A stretch of 60,968 bases of DNA. It comes from a virus. Location of the stretch: the IMG/VR virus record IMGVR_UViG_3300010296_000008, positions 1 through 60,968 of that record. One strand, 5' to 3'. Positions 23,701 to 28,791 of this stretch are shown here, piece after piece; the stretch's first letter is position 1; each line of letters opens with the position of its first letter. The position numbers and the translations under genes were made by a program. The notes beneath the pieces were generated by a model that had not been told where the DNA came from, did no database searches, and saw only the letters and a program-made list of their open reading frames with translations.

Positions 23701-23961
23701 TACACTTCTGCACCAAAAGTTTATATTGATGGGGATAGTAGTATCGCAAGAGCAACTATTTCGGAAGAAGGTTATGTCAATGGTATTAATATTGTCAAAG
23801 GTGGTATGAATTACGTTGAATTACCTCAAATAATTATTACTGGTGGCGGTGGATTTGGTGCTCAGGCAAAACCAGATCTACAATGTGTGCCTGAAGATCA
23901 GTCTGAGCTCATTCTCCAAGGTCTCGCAAGAGATCCTGCTAATTACGTGGATTGCCCCTGA
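20764..23961 (+). CDS. 5: Baseplate hub protein gp5, lysozyme-less, with Calx-beta domains
   Basis: 1,065 residues. The N-terminus (FGYQKGFIEDINDPKGSGRVRVRI, LPWATVLMPVNASGG, LKRGDLVWVFFIEGDSKQRVVIGT) is the gp5/VgrG OB-fold. No T4 lysozyme domain follows; instead a helical region with hydrophobic helices (about 250-390), then Calx-beta-like repeats near residues 519-612, 639-742 and 779-860 (for example VTEGSIATVKIQRTGD, VYEGQEVTFTLNTFN, VEEGESVTFTVTTTK), and Gly-rich GYxxxP repeats (about 905-1055) like those in gp53. The beta-helix spike that ends T4 gp5 is a separate gene at 23961. Confidence 0.8.
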   Translation: MSEAVYNTANVSDLFGYQKGFIEDINDPKGSGRVRVRIINKEFRTGTNGEYVPVPETQYLPWATVLMPVNASGGAATSASSHNLKRGDLVWVFFIEGDSKQRVVIGTQGAVANASSKPPETEYGPLQRYISQDPDSGDQPSPTSHVTNDQKEKNKNLGARVHGAVGDDNSTRQTAALTQPFSPGNPAGSFEVTVADGKCATNPATKTEIILAELFATLQHTNGNIGSYYISKYTGDLFELQSIAKGYITRVQAVISAAITRSFGELMALLKKGIQALIKALLAPLPGVLKPVVDWFTQMLERLGCTMEDMIDRIANFVESTLMGYLGNIVNWAACQTKRFIDSIFGRILSEMTGIIDTVFGGLSSVLGAIGGAVDIVGGAISAIMDLLGISCSGNAKCQEKPTKKSSKSGAFEGLKAGYNDLDELLGALESGNHLPIDSYCADALTEPEPTTEVNVWGPQVPDSGSGTDTESNNNTLDPLANTSGVGSGVAGPTGVNYDDILNSICSARTIKAVDIPETDAVTEGSIATVKIQRTGDISTTSSVTYYTVDGTAKANEDYCPTSGFMGFGVGETERSIDIQTINDGVDDGAKYFFVKIKHDGCGKLKKDVAKVWIGTGIGTPSITGINLGTTLTPGASAPIDVDVPVYILTADKSVVYEGQEVTFTLNTFNVDDGTQVNYTIGRESTGITFKDINYVVENGSRSWVTMESDMGRKFVVKDGQASVTIALLDDGVVENTNEVAEQLYVELNGLSVAAGVAVLDPLAGGVLDETTKSVSVVADKVAVEEGESVTFTVTTTKFNDGDKLAYTIFGPNITQGDILQNLEGELYIENNSATFTVDVLEDNLLEVQENLVFSINEYGANATVIIRASAGDVGDIAAPADDDDDDGLPVLDVPIVDEDGGIIDIDVIKSGRRFLSIPFISLESNTGFGAYVEPILNSNGYLSRVRVIRPGQGYTGKTKPNNVVCQLVGITLTNVGGLYTSAPKVYIDGDSSIARATISEEGYVNGINIVKGGMNYVELPQIIITGGGGFGAQAKPDLQCVPEDQSELILQGLARDPANYVDCP

Positions 23962-24872
23962 TGTCTAGTAAGAATAAAACTAACAAACCCGATACTCAGT
24001 CAACTATTAGTAGATCTGGTCACTTGTGGCAGGTCTGCGATAATCCAGACAAACCATATATGCTTATGATGCATAAGTCTGGGCATCACGTATGGTTGCG
24101 TGAAGATGGTTCTGTGCAGATTGTCGCAGTAAAATCACCTACTAGTAATCAAAACTCGGGCAAACTTGTCATTCATTGTATGGGTGATGCCTTAATTAAG
24201 GTTGATCAAGACTGTCACTTTGATGTTGGCGGTAAAATGACCTTCGAATGCGACTCTTCGATTGATTTCCACGCATATAAAGACATCAATATGAGGGCAG
24301 AGGGTAATTTCAACATTAACTGTGGAAAAAACTTTACCGTCGATGCAACTCAAGCTGCTACCATTTCTAGTAAGTCAAAAGTTACGCAATCTGCGCCTAA
24401 AGTATCGGTAAACACTGATATTCAGGAAAGTACTGTTACTGGTCCTCAGAATGATGCCATCTTTGGTGAGAGAACTATCTCTATGATTGATCCTAGAGGT
24501 ACTTTTACCTTACTCAGTCTTGGACATATGATTACGACGATTAAGGGAGACCACGAGAAGGTTGTTGGAGGCAGAGAATCGGAAAAAATTCTAGGTCTTC
24601 CTCCTGTCCCTCCTCTCCCTACAATCCCTCCTGGCGGTCCCACAAAACTCTCTATCATCGGTGCTTCTGGTGGTTTGGGTCGCGTTGAGAAGATTATGAC
24701 AGGTAACGATGTGACCACCGTGGTGGTTGGGAACAAGATCAGCAACGTGGTTGCTGGTAACAGCGTCTTGACAGCAGGCGCAGGAACCATTACAATGGCA
24801 GCAGGCGTGAACGCAACCATCACTGCCACAGCCAATGTGACAATTGCTGGAGCGTCCGTCTTCCTCAACTGA
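23961..24872 (+). CDS. Tail spike beta-helix protein (gp5 C-terminal domain-like)
   Basis: 303 residues from the ATG at 23961, overlapping the gp5 stop by one base (TGATG). Residues 30-130 show the repeating short strands of the gp5/VgrG spike (HHVWLREDGSVQIVAVK, GKLVIHCMGDALIKVDQDCHFDVGGKMTFECDSSIDFHAYKDINMRAEGNFNI by parts). The C-terminal third has further beta-repeats (NDVTTVVVGNKISNVVAGNSVL, ATITATANVTIAGASVFLN) after a proline-rich hinge. It should trimerise as the membrane-piercing needle beneath gp5. So the T4 gp5 functions are split into two coupled genes. Confidence 0.78.
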   Translation: MSSKNKTNKPDTQSTISRSGHLWQVCDNPDKPYMLMMHKSGHHVWLREDGSVQIVAVKSPTSNQNSGKLVIHCMGDALIKVDQDCHFDVGGKMTFECDSSIDFHAYKDINMRAEGNFNINCGKNFTVDATQAATISSKSKVTQSAPKVSVNTDIQESTVTGPQNDAIFGERTISMIDPRGTFTLLSLGHMITTIKGDHEKVVGGRESEKILGLPPVPPLPTIPPGGPTKLSIIGASGGLGRVEKIMTGNDVTTVVVGNKISNVVAGNSVLTAGAGTITMAAGVNATITATANVTIAGASVFLN

Positions 24873-24880
24873 CCCCCTCC

Positions 24881-24901
24881 CTCCGTGCTATAATAACGGA
24901 G
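24881..24901 (+). promoter_or_regulatory. Extended -10 promoter inside an inverted repeat
   Basis: TGC-TATAAT (24886-24894) sits in the loop of a perfect 6-bp inverted repeat, CTCCGT (24881-24886) and ACGGAG (24896-24901). There is no convincing -35. It precedes the gene at 24917. Confidence 0.6.
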
Positions 24902-24916
24902 TACTGAAACAAACCT

Positions 24917-25135
24917 ATGTCTGACTCTGCTGTCGTCGATAAGATCATTGTTGACATCCAGACCCGCTCTATCCACCTTGTATCTGATGAAGGTGAGTTC
25001 AAGACCATTGACTGCTCTGACAACTATGAAGCTTTTCTGACGCTGATGGAACTTTGTAAGGATCAGGGCGAAGAGTATATGGTGTACTGCGATCCTACTG
25101 ACTATTTCGCAGCAGATTTGGTCGAACAAGACTGA
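24917..25135 (+). CDS. Small acidic protein of unknown function
   Basis: 72 residues, acidic, mixed alpha/beta (VVDKIIVDIQTRSIHLVSDEGEFKTIDCSDNYEAFLTLMELCKDQGEEYMVYCDP). The pattern of a short strand pair, a helix and a strand is regular and the codon use matches neighbours. I know comparable small cyanophage proteins without function. It has its own extended -10 promoter and stands alone between the spike gene and the tRNA-Leu, so early expression is likely. Confidence 0.65.
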   Translation: MSDSAVVDKIIVDIQTRSIHLVSDEGEFKTIDCSDNYEAFLTLMELCKDQGEEYMVYCDPTDYFAADLVEQD

Positions 25136-25164
25136 AGCAAATTCGACCTTTAGTTACCAAAAAG

Positions 25165-25207
25165 TCGGAAAAAAAACTCCGCCAAATTTTTGGTTCTTTA
25201 GGTTTTC
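25165..25207 (+). repeat. Intergenic hairpin repeat, copy B
   Basis: Second copy of the element at 20500-20543. The core CGGA/TCCG hairpin is identical. The outer stem has a different sequence but still pairs: CCAAAAA (25158-25164, just left of the repeat) with TTTTTGG (25187-25193). It ends one base before the tRNA-Leu at 25209. Confidence 0.6.
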
Positions 25208-25208
25208 T

Positions 25209-25293
25209 GCGAGTATGGCGGAATCGGTAGACGCACCAGACTTAAAATCTGTTGGGCATTGTGCCCGTGGGAGTTCAAGTCTCCCTACTCGCA
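25209..25293 (+). tRNA. tRNA-Leu(UAA)
   Basis: Acceptor GCGAGTA pairs with TACTCGC, discriminator A. Anticodon stem CAGA/TCTG with loop CTTAAAA gives UAA. The long variable arm (TTGGGCATTGTGCCCGT) is as in leucine tRNAs. CCA is not encoded. Confidence 0.95.
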
Positions 25294-25294
25294 T

Positions 25295-25320
25295 AGGGTG
25301 GTAAAAACCGCCCTCTTATT
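25295..25320 (+). terminator. Probable terminator after tRNA-Leu
   Basis: 8-bp stem AGGGTGGT (25295-25302) with ACCGCCCT (25307-25314), one U-G pair, loop AAAA, followed by CTTATT. The T-run is interrupted, so termination may be weak. The tail merges with the 14-base palindrome TTATTGTACAATAA (25316-25329). Confidence 0.55.
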
Positions 25321-25324
25321 GTAC

Positions 25325-25332
25325 AATAAATA
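25325..25332 (+). promoter_or_regulatory. Late promoter box within palindromes
   Basis: AATAAATA, 29 bases before the ATG at 25354. It overlaps the palindrome TTATTGTACAATAA (25316-25329), and the leader holds a second palindrome, CGTTATAACG (25339-25348). Confidence 0.6.
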
Positions 25333-25353
25333 AGACATCGTTATAACGTCGTT

Positions 25354-26187
25354 ATGGCACAACAAACAAACAAAAAAGACCAGTATGGTCTATTTTCTGT
25401 TTTTCCCAAGTTTGTCTATCGTGGTAGACTGCAAACTCACGAAAAGTGGAAATCTATCATTTCTCCTGTGATTCAGGATCGATGGGATAAACTTCCTTCC
25501 AACAGTAACGTTCCTGGCGGTCCCGCTTGTTGGGAATGTGATTGTTTTACAACCTTTTTTGACCCAAGTTTGATGGAGTTTGAGAAGGAGACTGAAATTG
25601 ATCTCCAAGCTCTTCTTCAAGATCTTTCTACAAATATTCAGGAAGCTGTCAAACTGGCGGAGTTCTATCCTCACGCTTTCTTGGTCTCGCAGCAATGGTT
25701 CAACGCTTATGGACCTGGACAGCACCAAGAGGCACACAACCACATCCCTTCTCACCTGTCTGGGGTGTACTACGTTCAGTTTGATCCCCGTGTCCATAAA
25801 GGTACTACTTTCCTAAACCACGAAAAGATGTATACCGAGGGACCTCGGTATAACAAGTACTTCTATGACCAAGATATGTGGGGTTATGGATGCTACAAGG
25901 AAGAGATGACTCTTGCTGTTGAAGAAGGAGACGTGATTCTCTTCCCGTCACAACTTGAGCATATGGTGCACAAGCAACCTGGAATCGAGAAGAATCCAGA
26001 TGGAACCATCCGAATCACGTTCTCGTTTAACGTTGATCTTGTCAGTGAATCAGAGGCAAAAGAGCGTCTGAATGATCAAATGGCAAAAACTCCTACTGCC
26101 CCTCAAGCTGAAGGCAACATTCCTTTAGATCAGAATATTGCTAATGCTCCTCAAGGCAATGAAGAGTGGTCCTCTGACTGGTTCTAA
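25354..26187 (+). CDS. 2OG-Fe(II) oxygenase family protein, fourth copy
   Basis: 277 residues. The signature EAHNHIPSHLSGVYYVQFDP, GDVILFPSQLEHMVH and IRITFSFNVD matches the family of the tandem genes at 2543 and 3232. Candidate iron ligands are H128/H130 (HNH) and H203. The N-terminal 110 residues are specific to this copy, and the C-terminal 45 are a Gln/Asn/Pro-rich tail. The substrate is unknown. It has its own late box, unlike the other oxygenases, which suggests a function tied to virion production or late host physiology. Confidence 0.8.
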   Translation: MAQQTNKKDQYGLFSVFPKFVYRGRLQTHEKWKSIISPVIQDRWDKLPSNSNVPGGPACWECDCFTTFFDPSLMEFEKETEIDLQALLQDLSTNIQEAVKLAEFYPHAFLVSQQWFNAYGPGQHQEAHNHIPSHLSGVYYVQFDPRVHKGTTFLNHEKMYTEGPRYNKYFYDQDMWGYGCYKEEMTLAVEEGDVILFPSQLEHMVHKQPGIEKNPDGTIRITFSFNVDLVSESEAKERLNDQMAKTPTAPQAEGNIPLDQNIANAPQGNEEWSSDWF

Positions 26188-26189
26188 TT

Positions 26190-26354
26190 ATGCCTAGGGG
26201 ACGTGTTTCAAAGATTGACTTAGAATCTCGTACTCTTAAGCTTAAGAATGCTCTCTATAACGGAGAGCATTCCGATAAGTCTGGGGAATGGCACGATGGT
26301 GCCCACGAGATGTTAAATCGTGTGCTGCAAATGCTCAATGAGTACTCTTTGTAA
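26190..26354 (+). CDS. Small conserved-looking cyanophage protein, MPRGRVSK-type
   Basis: 54 residues, beginning two bases after the oxygenase stop. The sequence MPRGRVSKIDLESRTLKLKNAL and GEWHDGAHEMLNRVLQMLNEYS is a basic start followed by two helices. I know short proteins of exactly this type from T4-like cyanophages, with unknown function. The end overlaps the start of the next gene (26338) by 17 bases. No strong Shine-Dalgarno is seen, so translation is probably coupled to the upstream gene. Confidence 0.65.
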   Translation: MPRGRVSKIDLESRTLKLKNALYNGEHSDKSGEWHDGAHEMLNRVLQMLNEYSL

Positions 26355-26589
26355 ATTTTGGCGTATATGGGCAAAAGCACTAGGAGAAAAGGCAGGGAAG
26401 AATGACAAAGAGGCAGATTACGTGGCTTTGCTACGCACTTTTATATTCTTCACTTATCTACTCACTAACATTGCCATTGTTGCGAACGCCATAAGGCACT
26501 GGAACGACCTTGACAGAACCGCTCCAGTGTCCTATAATAAGTACATCGACCAACAACCCAGAGACTCTGGTCGATTTTCCACCCTATAA
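26338..26589 (+). CDS. Small membrane protein of unknown function
   Basis: 83 residues from the ATG at 26338. Charged N-terminus (CKFWRIWAKALGEKAGKNDKEAD), then one membrane segment (about residues 30-53, YVALLRTFIFFTYLLTNIAIVANAI) and a polar tail. I know similar proteins in cyanophages that end soon after the IRHWND block; here the last 25 codons contain the promoter at 26510-26538, so the tail may be a poorly constrained extension. An inner-membrane location is likely; the function is unknown. Confidence 0.65.
   Translation: MSTLCKFWRIWAKALGEKAGKNDKEADYVALLRTFIFFTYLLTNIAIVANAIRHWNDLDRTAPVSYNKYIDQQPRDSGRFSTL
26510..26538 (+). promoter_or_regulatory. Perfect-consensus sigma70 promoter
   Basis: TTGACA (26510-26515), exactly 17 bases, TATAAT (26533-26538), inside the end of the upstream gene. 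The -35 is framed by a 7-bp inverted repeat, CACTGGA (26497-26503) and TCCAGTG (26523-26529). It drives the 389-aa gene at 26610. Confidence 0.8.
26545..26578 (+). terminator. Terminator-like hairpin at the transcription start
   Basis: 8-bp stem ATCGACCA (26545-26552) with TGGTCGAT (26568-26575), then TTT. The loop carries CCAGAG-A-CTCTGG-like inner pairing. The promoter at 26510-26538 should start at about 26545, i.e. at the first base of the hairpin. Confidence 0.45.
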
Positions 26590-26609
26590 TCTAGAAAAAA
26601 CGAACGATT

Positions 26610-27779
26610 ATGTCTATTGCAATGTCCGAACTCCTTCGTATGGAGGAGCTTGTCCGCATCATTGATGTGTACAACGATAAAGTCGATGATACGCTGAAGG
26701 AGCTTCTCGCTTCTTTCCCGATTATCGATCGTGCACCTGCAGGACTTCCTCTGATGGAGGATGTCATCCGTGATTATGAAAACGGTGTTAATTACACCGA
26801 TGGTGACACTATTGTAGTGTCGGCACGACTTGGAGACTTGTATTCGTCTCCTTATTACAATCGCATCCTTGAGTTGCGATATGGTAACCACAAATTGCAT
26901 TTGACAAAGCGTGGTGGGTTTGCTTTCAGTTCCGCTGATACTCTTTCGGGGTATTATCGACCGAAGCAAAAGAAAACGGCGGTTACTAAGGGTAACAACC
27001 GTACTTCTATGCTGTACGCAGTGACTCTTGATCCGAATATGCGGATTGCTATGTCGCTGAAACTGCATCCTCGTGATATCTCTGCTGAGGAGATTATCCG
27101 TATTGAGTCGAATGACCATAACGTTGATGCGAACTATCGCACCAACCAATCTGGTGATCACCGATTCAAGTCGGCATATTATGCTCGCGAAGATTGGGCA
27201 CAACAGCTGTACGACTTCGCAAAACCTTTCTCTATCGGTATCGCTGGAACTTTGCCTGAAGCAAACTTCCACTGTCCTTCCAGTTCCTATCTTGCTAAGT
27301 CACGTAAGGAAGCAGGAGACGAGTATACCAAGCGTTATTTGAAGGCATTTACCGAGAATAACTGTTCTAAAGAGATCGGTGGGAGCTGCACCGTCGCTGG
27401 TGCAATGTTCCTGAAGTACTTTGCCAATTACATCGCCAAGATCGATGAGCTGAATAACTGCGATTCGTTTGCGGAGTGTTTGCGGTATTACTTCAAAGAC
27501 TGGGGTAGGATTGCATCGCAGATCTATCCTAAAGCACGTAATGTCACTCAAGAAGACATTACTGGCGCTACCACTGACTACAAGAAGTGGGAACCTGCTG
27601 TTGCTCGTTTTGTCTGCCTTTACAATAACTATTGTGAGCGACTTACGATCCCTGGCAATCAGGAAACTGCTATTCCCTTCAAGGGATCTGCTAGTAGTTC
27701 TTGGGTTCGCTTCCTCTCTGATGCTAACTCACTGATTCGTCCTCAACTGCAGAATATTGCAGAACAGAAGTTCTTCTAA
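26610..27779 (+). CDS. Unrecognised 389-residue protein behind a strong host-type promoter
   Basis: Soluble protein. The N-terminal third is acidic with helices (SELLRMEELVRIIDVYNDKVDDTLKELLASFPIID) and a strand region (GDTIVVSARLGDLYSSPYYNRILELRYGNHKLHLTKRGG). The middle is basic and polar (YYRPKQKKTAVTKGNNRTSMLYAVTLD, RIESNDHNVDANYRTNQSGDHRFKSAYYARED). The C-terminal half is helical with several cysteines. I cannot name a family; DNA or RNA binding would fit the basic middle region but is speculation. No Shine-Dalgarno precedes the ATG at 26610 and an in-frame ATG at 26622 is an alternative. The promoter suggests early, strong expression. Confidence 0.75.
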   Translation: MSIAMSELLRMEELVRIIDVYNDKVDDTLKELLASFPIIDRAPAGLPLMEDVIRDYENGVNYTDGDTIVVSARLGDLYSSPYYNRILELRYGNHKLHLTKRGGFAFSSADTLSGYYRPKQKKTAVTKGNNRTSMLYAVTLDPNMRIAMSLKLHPRDISAEEIIRIESNDHNVDANYRTNQSGDHRFKSAYYAREDWAQQLYDFAKPFSIGIAGTLPEANFHCPSSSYLAKSRKEAGDEYTKRYLKAFTENNCSKEIGGSCTVAGAMFLKYFANYIAKIDELNNCDSFAECLRYYFKDWGRIASQIYPKARNVTQEDITGATTDYKKWEPAVARFVCLYNNYCERLTIPGNQETAIPFKGSASSSWVRFLSDANSLIRPQLQNIAEQKFF

Positions 27780-27786
27780 ATAATGC

Positions 27787-27802
27787 GGGTCCGCAAGGAC
27801 CC
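27787..27802 (+). other. GCAA tetraloop hairpin before tRNA-Asn
   Basis: Perfect 6-bp GGGTCC/GGACCC stem closed by a GNRA-type GCAA loop, six bases upstream of tRNA-Asn. No T-run follows, so an RNA-processing or stabilising role is more likely than termination. A late box CTAAATA (27776-27782) lies just before it. Confidence 0.5.
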
Positions 27803-27808
27803 ATCCAT

Positions 27809-27881
27809 TCCTCTATAGCTCAGTCGGTAGAGCGTCTGACTGTTAATCAGAATGTCCCTGGTTCGAGCCCAGGTGGAGGAG
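27809..27881 (+). tRNA. tRNA-Asn(GUU)
   Basis: Acceptor TCCTCTA pairs with TGGAGGA (last pair U-A/G-U variants allowed), discriminator G. Anticodon stem CTGA/TCAG with loop CTGTTAA gives GUU. The T arm CCTGGTTCGAGCCCAGG is canonical. CCA is not encoded. Confidence 0.95.
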
Positions 27882-27898
27882 TTTCTTATTGTTTTATT

Positions 27899-28096
27899 AT
27901 GCATTACAAACCTTATTCACAAGAGTGGCATAGATACCGTTATCTCAAGGAAGCACTAGATAAATATCTAGATGATGGTATAGATCCTACCTTTATTATG
28001 GATGACATTCGTGACATCCTGCATATTCGCTCCGAAGCAGCGTACCAAGAGTTTCATAGGATTAACCAGCTAGAGCACTACCTATCGGATGAATAA
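27899..28096 (+). CDS. Small protein of unknown function
   Basis: 65 residues, rich in aromatic and charged residues (MHYKPYSQEWHRYRYLKEALDKYLDDGIDPTFIMDDIRDILHIRSEAAYQEFHRI in part), predicted to be helical. It starts 17 bases after tRNA-Asn without a clear Shine-Dalgarno. I know comparable small ORFs in cyanophages, without function. It is followed after two bases by the next gene. Confidence 0.65.
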   Translation: MHYKPYSQEWHRYRYLKEALDKYLDDGIDPTFIMDDIRDILHIRSEAAYQEFHRINQLEHYLSDE

Positions 28097-28098
28097 AT

Positions 28099-28416
28099 AT
28101 GCTTTCTACTCAATACAGATTGCGATTAGAGTTTATTTGTAAGCGTATTGTAAATGGGGAAGAAGTTAAATTAGAGGATATGATTTGGTCGAATAAATTA
28201 GCGAAAGCTAATACGACCGCTAACGAAATGCTTAAAAAAGCAAGACGAATGGCTATGAATCCTGATATGCAGGAGGGTAGTATGGATGATTTTATGAATA
28301 GGATGGGACTAGGAGACCCCGACCCATCCAACCATAGAACGGGGTTCCAATCTGCAGATGAGATTGTAGATTGGTTTCAAAGAGATAAACCTGATGATTG
28401 GAGACAACGTGACTGA
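28099..28416 (+). CDS. Conserved-looking cyanophage protein
   Basis: 105 residues. RLRLEFICKRIVNGEEVKLEDMIWSNKLAKANTTANEMLKKARRMAMNPDMQEGSMDDFMNRMGLGDPDPSNH contains blocks I know from small T4-like cyanophage proteins (the IWxxKLAKxNTTA and DPDPSNH blocks). The N-terminal half is basic and helical; the C-terminal half is acidic (ADEIVDWFQRDKPDDWRQRD). The function is unknown; a DNA-associated role is conceivable from the basic helices. It overlaps the next gene by eight bases. Confidence 0.7.
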   Translation: MLSTQYRLRLEFICKRIVNGEEVKLEDMIWSNKLAKANTTANEMLKKARRMAMNPDMQEGSMDDFMNRMGLGDPDPSNHRTGFQSADEIVDWFQRDKPDDWRQRD

Positions 28417-28750
28417 TTACGACTACCAAGTCATTGATAAAGAAGGTAATATTACCAACTATGTCTGGTGTGACGAAATGAGAAAAATGATGGTTGTTGA
28501 AAAAACTATGGCGGAAACAGCGGTAATTTATTCGAATGGCAGTCAAGAGTGTGAGCGTATGTCTATGCTCCTTAAATCTCTTAACGGTGAATTTCACGAA
28601 TATCTTTTGGGGGTTAACTTTAGCGATAGGCAATTTCGCCAAGAATTTGGTCCTGATGCAACATATCCCCAGGTTGCTCTAGGATCTAAACATATTGGAG
28701 ATATGAAGACAACACTTCAATATATGAAAGACAAAGGATTGTTTGTCTGA
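28409..28750 (+). CDS. Degenerate glutaredoxin-fold protein
   Basis: 113 residues from the GTG at 28409, which has an ideal GGAG five bases upstream; an ATG at 28394 is the alternative. The N-terminal 40 residues are a beta-rich segment (DYDYQVIDKEGNITNYVWCDE). The rest aligns with the window's own glutaredoxin: AVIYSNGSQECERMSMLLKSL for IIIYTMSNCKYCSLAKQLM, then YPQVALGSKHIGDMKTTLQYMKDKGLFV for FPQVIFKGEHLGGLVETAKHFQKEGFV. The first active-site cysteine is Ser, giving S-x-x-C. A classical dithiol mechanism is therefore not possible. Confidence 0.7.
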   Translation: MTDYDYQVIDKEGNITNYVWCDEMRKMMVVEKTMAETAVIYSNGSQECERMSMLLKSLNGEFHEYLLGVNFSDRQFRQEFGPDATYPQVALGSKHIGDMKTTLQYMKDKGLFV

Positions 28751-28756
28751 TAAATA
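28749..28756 (+). promoter_or_regulatory. Late promoter box before the VrlC-like gene
   Basis: GATAAATA overlapping the previous stop, 43 bases before the ATG at 28792. Confidence 0.6.
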
Positions 28757-28791
28757 CCGAAAGGATATCCACCACTATAATATTTTAGGTA

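Noticed and set aside
20764-23961. T4-type lysozyme domain in gp5
   Set aside because: No glycosidase-like E-x8-D-x5-T pattern was seen between the OB-fold and the repeats; this region is a helical, partly hydrophobic segment.
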